Below are positions 44,912 to 55,578 of a stretch of DNA of 64,000 nt, in pieces; position 1 is the stretch's first letter; each line of letters opens with the position of its first letter. Below the pieces are notes generated by a model. The model was not told the origin of the DNA and made no database searches. It saw only the letters and a program-made list of their open reading frames with translations. Position numbers and translations under genes: made by a program. This DNA comes from Rhizodiscina lignyota (taxonomy: Eukaryota; Ascomycota; Dothideomycetes; Aulographales; Rhizodiscinaceae): the NCBI GenBank assembly GCA_010015805.1, contig ML978134.1, positions 124,001 through 188,000 of the forward strand, written 5' to 3'.

Positions 44912-46099
44912 ATGGTAGATTCTAACATATATCCGCATTTCCCGTTATCGAGGGTTAGCAAATCAGAGCTTCGACGTCTATGTAGAACTTTGTGGTCGTG
45001 GGAGTTTTGCTCCATATGCGAGAAGCAGAGCGCGAGATGTCCTTCGAAGGACTGTGCATCTCATCAAGAAAAGCGCCTCAATCGGTTCCTTGACTATTAC
45101 AAACGAATATGCGCGACGTATGAGCCCTGCATTGAAGATGGAGCGCGTCCAATTCTGCGTACACACGAAGACCTCTGCAGCCTGATCAAAGCGATTCGAG
45201 AAGGCTCAAATGTTCCACGGTCGGAACTCAACAGCCTCACCCTGATCATGAGCTCGACATCGCCAGATAGAGAAAAGAATATAGCTATTAGTATGGCGGT
45301 GGATGTATTGACGATGTTTGGCTGTGGCTCTGATCAAGGAAACCCGGCTTTGCTAGAGCAGGGTCTCAACAACGCTCCGTGGAATCCGGAAGAGAGCCTG
45401 CACCAATTTGTTCGAAACTCTTTCACGGAGATGAACCATCCAGCTTTCGAGGATACCAGTTCCACATCTTACCACGAGGTGTGTAGGGCCCTCGTAGCTC
45501 GGAAGCTCTCCAAGCATGCAGGCCTGTCTTTCAAGGCAACAGAAAATCTACGACACCATTTGCGCCTGGATAGGAAGGAGGGACATATACAGATATTCCA
45601 TTATACTTCATTCATAAAGGAGCATCTTCGCTGTACACGAGACTGCATCGACTCTACCACCGACGGCTCAATGTGTTTTCCTAACGGTGTTCTGCCTCGC
45701 CAGCTGTGCCTTGAAGTCCTCGACTCAATCCAGAAGGTCCTCTTCCCATTGACAGACAAGAAGTCGCGCGCCTTACTCCTATCCTTAGTCTCATCTGAAG
45801 GGTTTGACCCCGACACACTTCGCTTCGAGTCAACAAGCATCCGCCGACCAGACGAGAAGGACATCCCATTCCTCTTCCTCGGAGATAGACTTGCAAACTT
45901 ATATGCCGAGCTAGAGAACCCTCAGCCACGTAACTGGCTCGATAAGTGGCTGCAGCGGAAGAGTAATGCTCGGCATGTGATGTTGACTACGCTGGTCGGA
46001 GTTCTAATCGCTGTTCTCTTGGGTATTTGTGGGCTGGCGTTGGCTGGCTTCCAGGCTTGGATTTCCTGGCAACAGTGGAAGCATCCGGTGAGCAACTAG
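44912..46099 (+). CDS. Tail-anchored fungal protein of unknown function
   Basis: An intron-free frame from the first ATG (44912) gives 395 residues; the frame stays open upstream to 44789 but without ATG. The N-terminal half is helical with a Cys-rich patch (about 24-48: FCSICEKQSARCPSKDC). One strongly hydrophobic helix lies at the very end (about 356-378, TLVGVLIAVLLGICGLALAG), followed by QAWISWQQWKHPVSN. This is the architecture of tail-anchored proteins, facing the cytosol. The family recurs in Pezizomycotina without known function, often with a similar W-x-x-x-R-S-x-A-R-H lead into the helix. A partial copy of this tail lies 430 bp downstream. Confidence 0.78.
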   Translation: MVDSNIYPHFPLSRVSKSELRRLCRTLWSWEFCSICEKQSARCPSKDCASHQEKRLNRFLDYYKRICATYEPCIEDGARPILRTHEDLCSLIKAIREGSNVPRSELNSLTLIMSSTSPDREKNIAISMAVDVLTMFGCGSDQGNPALLEQGLNNAPWNPEESLHQFVRNSFTEMNHPAFEDTSSTSYHEVCRALVARKLSKHAGLSFKATENLRHHLRLDRKEGHIQIFHYTSFIKEHLRCTRDCIDSTTDGSMCFPNGVLPRQLCLEVLDSIQKVLFPLTDKKSRALLLSLVSSEGFDPDTLRFESTSIRRPDEKDIPFLFLGDRLANLYAELENPQPRNWLDKWLQRKSNARHVMLTTLVGVLIAVLLGICGLALAGFQAWISWQQWKHPVSN

Positions 46100-46534
46100 A
46101 AAGTAAACAGGTTTACAGCATACACCTGCGCTTCGAAGATAGCTATGTTGCAACCTTCATCGTCACGTACGAAAAGTAATGGCAGTGCGGACGAACGTGT
46201 GCCTGTCGTTCATATCAGTACATCTGACAAGCCTGTAGCTGTAAGCTGTACACATGGTCGCATCGAGTTTACAGAAGAGGGGATGGAATTAGGGGCTATT
46301 ATCTAAGGGCCCTCTGCTGCGTCTTCTCTGTCTCAATCTCTGGTCTCAAAAAGAACGCTATCCTCCCATTGACAGCAATTTCTGTGCCATCTTGCCGTGC
46401 TCTTATCTTGCATCGATTTGAATTGCCCGCCCTAAATATGCGTAGCATAAAATTAACAAGAATCCGGCAGCTAACGAAGATGTGCTGCCGTTTCGACACC
46501 CCCGATCCAGACTCGCGAGATTTGATGGCGAAAG
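46100..46534. other. Spacer between the tail-anchored gene and its partial copy
   Basis: About 435 bp with no supportable frame. Confidence 0.35.
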
Positions 46535-46870
46535 AGTGAAACCTCCGCTACAGAGCTGGCTCGGCAACTGTGGCGTCGGCACTCGACAAGGCATGGTGCC
46601 ACGTTGGCTTTGGCCAGTTTCCTGATGCTTTTTGGAATCTGTGGGATGGTGTTGAGCGCGTTCCAAGTTTGGCCCTCGTGGAAAAAGGTATTACGCTCGG
46701 AACGCAGCGCTAAGGAAAACCGATTTACGCCAGACACCAACGCTATGGAAAAGACTGTGGACCGGCCCATTGAAGAAGTGGATATTCGTCGCATTCGCGC
46801 AATGCTCAACATCACGACGCTTTCTTCCGATCCTTCCTCCGACTCGGGCCCGCAGACAACGCACCACTGA
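46535..46870 (+). pseudogene. Partial copy of the tail-anchor segment of the upstream gene
   Basis: An open frame from 46535 to the stop at 46870 contains RRHSTRHGATLALASF and LMLFGICGMVLSAFQVWPSW. It aligns with KSNARHVMLTTLVGVLIAVL and LLGICGLALAGFQAWISWQQ of the gene ending at 46099. Only the membrane segment and its lead-in are shared. The rest of the frame (to HH-stop) is different, and the N-terminal 350 residues have no counterpart. An internal ATG at 46604 or an upstream exon could still make a small protein. Its 3' end overlaps the 3' end of the TRK gene on the other strand. Confidence 0.5.
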
Positions 46871-49539
46871 CAATTCTTTGTAACCCAGTGCGCTGTCTGT
46901 TCAACCCAGCAAAATCAATTATTGTTCCTCTCCGCTCAGTATCCATCGTTCCAGTGCTACCTCTTCTGCTCTGAGGGCCTGCGCTGGCTTGGCCAGAGAA
47001 GGCCTCCATACCACTCAGATGTGACGGCCGCCTTGCCGCCATTCTTGCGGCCTCTTCAGCCTCTTTGCGCTGTAAGCTCTCGCTTGGTAGCAAAATGGCG
47101 CGGTCCAGGGCGTACGGAAGACCGCGATGGCGACCACGAAGCTGCATAGCTATGATGACGAGTTTGCTCAATACCCGAAATTGAGCAGAGAAGCTGGCGT
47201 TCGTACCGGGATACCCGAGACTGAGACCAACAGTGCCGTAGGCGGATACGATCTCGAACAGACACGCAAAGATGGTGAAGGCGTAGTCGGAATTGTTCTG
47301 AAGCTTGTCTCCTTCCACGATGCAGACGATAAACAGGCCCAGGAAGACATACCACAGGTCGAAAGATAGTTGGCGTCGCAAATGTGCACCGATGTAGCTT
47401 GTCTCTCCCTCATTCTCGGTTTCTTCTTCACCTTTACCGTATATGCCGAGCGATTTCTCCTCGTAGACGTTCGTGCGGCGGATTGAGATAGCAATCGGAT
47501 AAACAGAAATGTACATCATGATCAAGTAGGATACTTGGATGGCGGGATGAAGTTGGGCAAGGCTGACGACAGAAAAGCCAGCAGTACGGGTAGAGAAAGC
47601 TTGATAAACACCATCAAGGAATCGAATACCGCCAGGCAGGACTGTAACAACATCATCGTTGAGCTGGAATATTGTCAGCGAATAAGATCACTTTCGTCGA
47701 GGGTATACCAGACTAACGTCAAGAATAATGAAGAATATGATATCAATGGCGTTTAGGATGACCAAGATCGCAAACAGCCACCATGTTGCCTGTTTGGGAA
47801 AGAGGAGTGTGAAGCATCGACGTGGATGATCGAGCAAAAATTGTAGCTCCTCGTAGAGAGGGGTACCGTACGTGACCATTTTTGACTGAGCCCAGATGAC
47901 AAAACGAAGCATGCAAGGGAAGCCTGTATTCCCAATCACAATCAGGAAAGATCCAATCAGTAACGGAAAAACGGCTTTTTGGAATGAGCTCATCGAATCC
48001 GGCGTCAGAGTGAAGCCCAAGTCTGTGAAGTGCGACATTGCCGTGAAAATGCCCCACCAGGTCGGATTCTGCGATACAGCCTCAGGAACGGACTTGTAAC
48101 TGGTATGGAGAATCCAAGGCCAGAAACAGACGAGACCGAGCATGTGAAATCCGAGATAGTAAATGGTCAGTATCCATGCCAGAGTCTTAAGCGCCCGGTA
48201 CTCTACACCGCCGAGCTCTTCTCTCTGGTCTTCCGTAAGGTCAATGAAAAGCGAGTTTCTTCCTATCGTCGGCGCATAACTCAGGTAAGGTATCGGATCA
48301 CGCTCTCGATCGCTTCTGCCACTAAGAAAGCTGGTAAATGTTCCAGTACGCCCACGTCTGCGAAGTTGCATACTTTTGTTATCGTCGTCACCATCCTTGG
48401 AGCGCCTCGGCGATATTATGTTTGATAAGTTTGGCACCCATGTGAGATGAGGGTGACCCTTCTTTTGTGGCTCTGTCTCTGATTTGAGTGGGTGATCATC
48501 CAGGTTGAGCTCGTTCGGATCGTTAGAAGTAACGCGCTTTGCACGTTTTGTTTCATCTTCGTCTCCAGAAACAGTGTGATCAATCTCGTCTTCATCTTCT
48601 TCCACATGGCGCGGTATTTCACCACGATCAAAATCTCGCGGCCCAGGTACTCGAATCTTGGCCTTGTGGTTCCGTTGATTTTGGAGGAATGCAATGTTTT
48701 GTTCCCTTGTCCGTTGTTGTGGCATACGCTCCACACTATCCTGTGTCGCCGTTCTCCCCGGTCTTGGAGGCCGAACTTCATCAGCGAAAACAATGTCTCG
48801 TTGGAAAGTCGGTGACTCAAGGTTTGGTGATGATGGACTCCCCGGGCTTTGTGCTTCCGGAGTTTGGGTGCCATCGTGCAGTGTTGACCCACGAGCTTGG
48901 CCTTGCACCGCAATGTCAGAATCCGACTCGCTCTCCTTAGATTTGCCATTCATGTTGGCATCACCATTCTGTGAACGGAGAACGCGAATCTCACGCCCAC
49001 CAACACCACGCTCTTCTCTGTCCTGATCTAGGTCTGCTCTCATCTCACTCTTTGTCCGTGACCTTGTTCGTGTTCGGCGAAATGCTCGAGCATCGCGAAC
49101 CACGTTCTGAAATCGCTTTTCGAACCAATACAGCCGTATGAACACGACCATGGCATTGATCCAGATGGGGTTCGCAACGAAAGCGATTAAGAGGAGGGTA
49201 ACTTGTTGGGACAAGAATAGATTGTTGATATCGATCGTGTTGAGGCCACTCTGCGTTGAAGCTCCACTGGCGAAGAATAGAGCGTCTGTGTAAGACATGC
49301 CACCGACGCCGTATACGATCACCGAGCCAAGCATGACCAGGAAGATAAGGTATATGTCTATGCAGCAACGGAATCAGTAAATTCCAACAAAAGTGTGTTT
49401 ACGGGACGCCCATACAATGCAGGACTATAAAGTTGAAATGCCGAAAGAACGGCAAACTGGTAATCTTTGGCAGGTATTTCTTAACCCACCCTGCCCTCTC
49501 ATTCGCTACCAATTGCAATTTAACCCATTTGCCGAACAT
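46812..49539 (-). CDS. TRK1: Trk-type potassium transporter
   Basis: Three exons (49539-49416, 49357-47718, 47663-46812) give 871 residues. It has the four membrane-pore-membrane units of fungal Trk/HKT transporters. Selectivity-loop segments are ASTQSGLNTIDINN, MSHFTDLGFTLTPDSM, SGNTGFPC-like IGNTGFPCMLRF, and STRTAGFSVVSLAQ with EIVSAYGTVGLSLGYPG. A long hydrophilic, Ser/Asp/Glu-rich cytosolic loop (about 110-370) separates units 1 and 2, as in yeast Trk1. The protein imports potassium at the plasma membrane. Exon 1 starts at MFGKWVKLQLVANERAGWVK; an upstream in-frame ATG (49644) is possible. The Ser-rich C-terminus could be phosphorylated. Confidence 0.95.
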
Positions 49540-50510
49540 CTTGGTCGATCCTGGTGAGCGTCGGACTAACTCGGAGGTTCGTAGTTGACGTGGCAGAGAT
49601 TGTGTCGGAAAATGGGTCGGTGGCTGTGAAAAGCTGGTTTTCAAAGCTCGACACCGCCCGTCTCTCCGATGAAGAGATCGTTTTAATGAAAGAAGCTCCA
49701 GTGGTGTTGAATTGGCCGCTTTGAGTCGTCCGTGAGGACCGACGGTCTAAGAAAGTCGCATTGCGGGAGACGGAAAGCTGACGGGTCGCGTGTGGCGGAA
49801 GGAAGTCAAGGACAGTCAGTGCCAGAGGGTGCGGCGCTTTCGATGCGCCAAAATGTAGGAATTGTGATTGATGTCAAGTGTCATGACTGTGTTGGCGCCA
49901 TGCGAGCGATCAATTGAGTGTCGCGGAGAAGGGAGTAAGTAGACGCATGCAGGAAGGAAGTAAAAGAAATTGGGATCCATGACACCGCTTTGTCCCCCGT
50001 AAGAAGTCGAATCCTCATCGCGATGACGCCACGCTAACGGCCGCGCTAACTCTCTGAAGCAAGGCGCGCGATCACGTGCGGCTTATCCCGGCTAGGCATC
50101 TCGCAACGCCTCCTTTTCTTGCGGCCCCATCGCATTTGGACCGGCTTAATCCTGACACCCTCATACTGCTCAGGGCCCTGGTGCCTGTGAATGAGGAGAC
50201 ATTCCGATGATTCTCTGAAAGTCATCAGCACGATATTGCGAGGTTCAGAGGGCTCTGCTAGCGATCAAGCTTGTGGGTTTTCAAATAGTAGTTCAGGTTA
50301 TTCAGATATTCGGACGACTATGGTCTACCATGCTTCCTCCAGGCCCTTTAGAGAGACTAATTTCCGACATCTGGCCAAATTGGCTGGTACGAGTAAAAGA
50401 TCTCGTTGATCAATCTCAGCTCAAAAGTCCTCCAGTTCAATTTCCTTCTTCTCATGCGCCAACCCCTTGCTCCTTTCCACTGTTCCTGTGTATGCTACCT
50501 CACGCTGCGC
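49540..50510. other. Intergenic region
   Basis: About 970 bp between the TRK start and the 3' end of the BYS1-type gene. Frames at 49732-49917 and 50273-50572 lack features. Nothing else was seen. Confidence 0.4.
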
Positions 50511-50942
50511 TTAGCACACGTAGAGCGAGATATTCTCCTTGTCAGAACAAGTCAACGTTTTGCCGCCGTTGAAGCCATTGGTTCCTGGGCAATCATCGCC
50601 CGCCACGACGCTGAACGGCAAGCCGATGTTGCCATTAACGCTGTTAACACTCCAATAGACCATCGGCGGCTGATCTGAGTAGCCCCAGATGAGCTTCGCG
50701 GTGTCGGGGGAATAGTAGTTTGGATTGGTGGTGACGCCGATGCTGTTACCGGTTCCCTGGTATGACTCGCTCCAGGTGCGTCCAGTAGGAAGCTTGAAGG
50801 TATGGGCAGTCTCCCCTGGGCCTGCGCGAGTGATGCTGACCCAGAGATCCTGCTTGCAGCGGTTGGTGACGCTCGCGCTGCCGGCATACGCAGAGGAAGC
50901 CATCGCGAGGAGCGCGACTGCAGAGAGAGATGCGAAATGCAT
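50511..50942 (-). CDS. BYS1-type small secreted protein
   Basis: A single-exon frame of 143 residues. A clear signal peptide (MHFASLSAVALLAMASSAYA) is followed by a compact domain with Cys at about 29, 118, 132 and 143, probably disulphide paired (NRCKQDLW, DDCPGTN, LTCSDKEN, terminal YVC). The pattern matches the Blastomyces yeast-phase-specific protein 1 family (thaumatin-like): GNSIGVTTNPNYYSPDTAKL and LIWGYSDQ followed by PPMVYWSVNSVNG. Members are small extracellular proteins of pathogenic and saprophytic fungi with no established activity. The frame continues upstream to 51335, but the signal peptide fixes the start at 50942. Confidence 0.85.
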   Translation of the reverse strand: MHFASLSAVALLAMASSAYAGSASVTNRCKQDLWVSITRAGPGETAHTFKLPTGRTWSESYQGTGNSIGVTTNPNYYSPDTAKLIWGYSDQPPMVYWSVNSVNGNIGLPFSVVAGDDCPGTNGFNGGKTLTCSDKENISLYVC

Positions 50943-52084
50943 GATGAAGTGAATGGAGGTGTTCCTTGAAGAGCGATCGACTGAGGTTGGAGAAGCGTGA
51001 TCTGAACAGAGATTTCTAGTGAAGGAATGCTGTTCTTTCGGTCTGCGAGTTTGAAGGAGCGAGACAACGTACCTACATATACACGGCGCGAGTCCGCCCT
51101 CGACGCGGTCTGGGCCAATGGAATATGCCTCCATAATCAATCTCCGAGTAGTTGCACATTCAATAGACTGATCTCGCGCAGGACCTGTAGCAAACGTCGC
51201 AAATGCATCCATCCGTCCAAGCAAACACATGAATATCATGACCAGAGGCAAGGGGTGGCAATGCTTCGTTTCAATTGGTCTATCTGTACCACAATGCGCC
51301 ACAACCATGAGGGAATTAAGGTACGCTGCGTGCATCCGTCGCTCTAGGCGTGCACGTTGCGGTCCTTAGAGTGTTGCGGCTGAGATGGCGATCTGACCAA
51401 ACACGTGGATTGAGCCAATCGAATTCTAAGCCGTCGAACGACGGCGTACCAGAACAATGGAAAGTTAAGACCCAGTTCGTAGTCACTTGAAGCATCGAGG
51501 AACAAGGGAAGTGTACAACGAAAATGAAAGTGTAGGACCCTCACGCAACAAATATCTTTGAGGTGACATCCCCAATTCATATTGCCCTTGCGTATATCCC
51601 CACAAGCGTTTCAGGAAATTGCCGCTTCCGGTATTTGTGTTCCCAGGAACATCATGAGGCTTACTCCTTGGGCCCACAAAGCTCGAGCAAGGCATAAGAC
51701 ATAACTTGGAAGGTGATGTCAGTGTCTTGATGATCTCCTGTTACCGCCGCTCTGTAAGAGCAGCTTCTCACGCTGACCAACATGCCACGGCAATGCTTGT
51801 GAACAAGGAGTCCACATCTTCTGTGATGAACTTCGTCGGCCGAAAATCAGCTTCATTCTGTCAGCCTGCCATATCCAGACAGGAAAATGTGAACTTCTCG
51901 CAAGTACCCAAGTAGCGACCCCGCCCGTGGCATTACACAGACTAAGGACTCCGCCTCGCGCCGCTTCCGCTTTTTAACTCGTAACTGCTACGTAGTTGCC
52001 ATTTGAAGTACCTACCTTCAACTGAGGGACTTGAGCAATTCCGAGGTCTGAAATTCGCATCGTGACTTTGTACCATTCCAGACA
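50943..52084. other. Intergenic region
   Basis: About 1.1 kb of shared promoter space between the BYS1-type gene and the SDR gene. Short frames (for example 51706-51915) have no features. Confidence 0.4.
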
Positions 52085-53242
52085 ATGCTCCCCCGTGCAT
52101 CTTCGAAGATTTTTGGAGCCCGCTCCACTTTTTCCCGCTCGCGGGCCATTCGACTGCCTGCACCCCAGGCTGTTAAGTGGGCCGCTTGCATAAATAGGTA
52201 CTTGACGTCCACTACCCCGGATCCGCCCTGGAAATCTTCTGCGATTTCTCGAAAACTGCCGGATTATGATAGCGTTGAGGCTGGATATCGGTTCAGGGAG
52301 TTCGAGGTATCGTACCGTACGCAATTTACATTCTGGACTACTGAAAGCTGATCATCGTAGTTGGATGGGCGGGTGTTCGTTGTTACCGGAGGAGCTCAGG
52401 GATTAGGATTGACGATGGCCGAAGCACTAGTAGAGGCTGGCGGACATGGTATGCGCCTCTGATTCTGAAACCACAAATGGTTTTTCATTGACGTTTTATA
52501 GTGTACTGTCTCGATAGACAGGCCGAAGCAGCTCCGGAATTCTACGCGACGAAGGAGCAATTGGCGCAACACTTTCAGGGCTCTCTCAACTACAGACGTG
52601 TAGACGTTCAACATGCGAAGGAGCTGGATGAAGTTGTGGCAGAGATCGCCGGCGAACATCAGCGCATGGATGGCCTCGTCGCCGCAGCAGGCGTACAGAG
52701 AGTCACTCCAGCACTGGAATATCCTCCGGAGAAGATTACGGCTATGATGAATATCAACTACGGAGGCGTATATCTCTCCGCTGTCAGTTGCGCTCGACAG
52801 ATGATCAAGTACAAGACTCCTGGCGCAATGGTTCTAATCGGCTCCATGAGCGGACTCATTGCCAACAAAGGCTTCACCTCAACCGTCTATAACTCCTCCA
52901 AGGCTGCCGTCATCCAACTGGGCCGAAGTTTAGCTATGGAATGGGGAAAGATAGTCGACGGGAAGCCAATTCGAGTAAACGTGCTCTGTCCTGGCAACAT
53001 CATAACTCCGGTAGGTATGGCTACGCAATTTGTGACTCACGATATTAACTTGCTTGTAGATGGTCAGAAAGAATTTCGAGGATGACCCCGGACTTCGCGA
53101 GATTTGGGAGCGAGAAAACATGCTCGGTCGCATTTCTGAACCTCACGAATATCGAGGAGCTGTGCTCTTCATGCTGAGTGACGCGTCTTCATTCATGACT
53201 GGATCACATCTTGTGATCGACGGCGGCTATACTGCCTGGTAG
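52085..53242 (+). CDS. Short-chain dehydrogenase/reductase with N-terminal extension
   Basis: Four exons (52085-52306, 52361-52448, 52502-53010, 53060-53242) give 333 residues. The first 74 residues ([20 protein letters not shown] and on) are basic and Ser-rich, like a mitochondrial presequence. The SDR core follows: [17 protein letters not shown] (cofactor loop about 83-90), [14 protein letters not shown], the catalytic Ser in [18 protein letters not shown] (about 232-236), LCPGNIITP, and [16 protein letters not shown] at the end. This is a classical SDR of the sorbose/xylulose or 3-oxoacyl reductase type, probably NADP-dependent. Introns are 49-54 nt and all fit phase. The targeting peptide is inference from composition. 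Confidence 0.92.
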
Positions 53243-53841
53243 GCGGAACTTTCGCAGAGCACCAACTTGTGGCTATCGTAACGCTTAAGCTAAAAAAAAA
53301 ACTTGAAAGACATAAGATATACAAAGACTTTTGAGTGTGCCCCCAGACCCCAGTTCATGTGATCGTTCTTCCTGAGTAAGGTGTACACCGGTGTACACAG
53401 ATCCTGATGCTGTAGACTTGTTGAACGAGTCAGTCAACTGGCACGGCTCGGAGTCGCCGTGGGCTTCGGAGTCCTAATTTCCGATGCCTTTCTCCTTATT
53501 TTAGTGTCTATAATCGGCCAGGGAGCCCTCTCCTCCCTCGGCCCTCTCAATCCTTTAATTCACAAGCTTTCTAAGCCCTTTTCGAGACTGCTCACTATTT
53601 TCAACGATTTGATGTGAGATTCGTTCGACAAGACTTTACTTGGGTTCGGAAAATGTGCTGCAAATATCCAATTGCGGCGGCTCGAGTTCTATATGTGCGT
53701 ATGAAGAGAGAGAATCCTTCACAGCTTATGTAAAATCTCCAGAGCTCAGAATTGCAGCGAATCGATCGTTGTAAAGAAAATTGACATGAACGTGAACTGC
53801 TTCTCGATCTTCGATCACAGTACTGGAACCAAACGAAGCAG
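53243..53841. other. Convergent intergenic region
   Basis: About 600 bp between the 3' ends of the SDR and PHD genes. It includes an A run near 53293 and the 18-bp perfect palindrome at 53381-53398. Confidence 0.45.
53381..53398. repeat. Perfect 18-bp palindrome GTGTACACCGGTGTACAC
   Basis: GTGTACACCGGTGTACAC reads the same on both strands and has no spacer. It lies between two convergent 3' ends. It may be a dimer-binding site or a chance palindrome. Confidence 0.7.
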
Positions 53842-55578
53842 TTATGTGACCTGTGGGGCACAGTCCTTGCAGTACCATGCTAGAGAACGGGGAAATTCAG
53901 ACAATCCGGCGCATTCAAGATGAAACCACTTCGTTTTGCACTGTATACATATTGTTAGAATGAACTCTGAAATCCTCAAGATCTTGGGTGTTTGAGTGAC
54001 TCACCTGCTTTCCGTCGCAGCCCAGCATGACTGCTTCGTCAAATCCACCACAGCACTGCGACGTGTCCTTTCGCTTCAAAGTAGCATCGGCGTATAGAGT
54101 ACGGCTCTGGTCTCCAGGCTTGCTAAGAAATTGGTGTAGCATTTGACGAGGGTCCTCGAATGTGAATCAAAATTTCTTGTCACGATCCTCCTGATGGTAG
54201 AAAGAAAGCTTGAGCTTCATCACACGCGCCATGTCGGGTTTGCTCTGACCACGCAAAGCAGGGCGGCTTTCAAGCCATTTGAGCATCTTCTCGAAAAGGG
54301 CTTCTTGAACTTCAGTAAGATTCGAGGCGCCTGAAAAGTGGCCGTCTATGTCCCCGGAAATAATCTTGTTCTGGACGAATTTGTCCTTTACATGGACGTG
54401 GATGGTAATTTGATCCAGACAGTACGGCACGAGGTTATGCAGATCTGGCTCGAGCTTCGGCAACGTGGTGTAGGCAGGCAATGTGATAGCCTTTGCGGTC
54501 ATTGGTGCACTGGAAAAATCCACTACAATGCCACTCGCGATCTGTGCATCCGTAAAGGCGGCGTCAATGTCTCCGAAAAATACGCCGTCATGCTCAAGCC
54601 AGACTTCGATATGTCCAAAGAGCTGTTCGGCGAGGCTGCTGGCAGTAGCTCCTGGAGGCAGGTAGTCCATGACTCTCAGTGCTGGGTGCATGCGCTGGAC
54701 ATTTTCCGGAGGACCAAGGAAGACCTCAAAGTGGATTTGTCGCTTGAACTGCGTCAGATTTTGCACTCGGCCGCGAGGGATCCTCCTATTTATTGAGGAT
54801 GCAATTGCGCTTCGGACGTCGTGATACGTCATATCCGTATCTGCCTCGGGCTTTTCAAGTACACTAAACTTGAAATCAACCCAGCGGTCGAACATGCCCA
54901 GAGTTCGGGCTACGAAGGGTAACTTTAGCTCAAGAATGCTCTGTGGCATTGGCGGGGCTCGGTGACAACAGCCTGACGTTTGGGCGCTGATGGGACGATT
55001 GTCGCCTCCAACAGCTCCGAAAGCTGGTGAAAGACTCTTGGGCGACGGAGTAATATCTGCCGAGCTCGATGGAGTAGCACCTGTAGGAGCCGGTGATACC
55101 AGTTTTGCTCGCTTTTGCGGCGGTGTAGGCGTGCTTTCTCCAATGTCGTAGTCCGAGGGGGACGACTCCAAGAGGAGTTGCACCTGACGCTTCGCAACGT
55201 GGCGATTGGACGCAGAATTCCTTTTGGCCACTTGGCTTTGGCGAGAGATGAAGCGCGCATAGACTTTTAGAGCGTTGTTTTTGGCCAGCTTAAAGTAATC
55301 GCCTTTATCCCACTTCGGAGCTGAGATTCTGCTGCCATAACTCCACTGATGTGTGTAAATCCACAGGTCGTAGGTGTTTGCGTCCTTTGCGTATATTTCA
55401 TAGCCGCTTTCCAACAGCTCCTGCAAGTGTATCAGCTAGATGAAGATGATCATGTGAAGGGGTTTGCTCTCACCTTGTACGTCAAAGCGTCTCCAATAAC
55501 GACCGCAAAGCCATCATTAGATTCCTCAAATAGCAGAAGCTCTACTACTTCACAGTGGCTGTCGGGCTTGGAAGCCAT
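53842..55578 (-). CDS. PHD-finger protein interrupted by an in-frame TGA
   Basis: Exons 55578-55474, 55420-54005 and 53940-53842. The first 452 residues run from MASKPDSHCEVVELLLFEES through a basic, Ser/Pro-rich linker (about 90-190) and a long unrecognised region to KLSFYHQEDRDKKF. There a TGA (54167-54169) ends the frame. The same frame then continues without another stop as FTFEDPRQMLHQFLSKPGDQ and RTLYADATLKRK. After a 64-nt intron it forms a PHD-like zinc finger: SQCCGGFDEAVMLGCDGKQ, then CKTKWFHLECAGL and WYCKDC, ending at 53842. PHD fingers read histone tails. The TGA may be a sense-to-stop change (Trp is likely), a read-through site or a sequence error. The full product would be about 539 residues. 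Confidence 0.75.
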
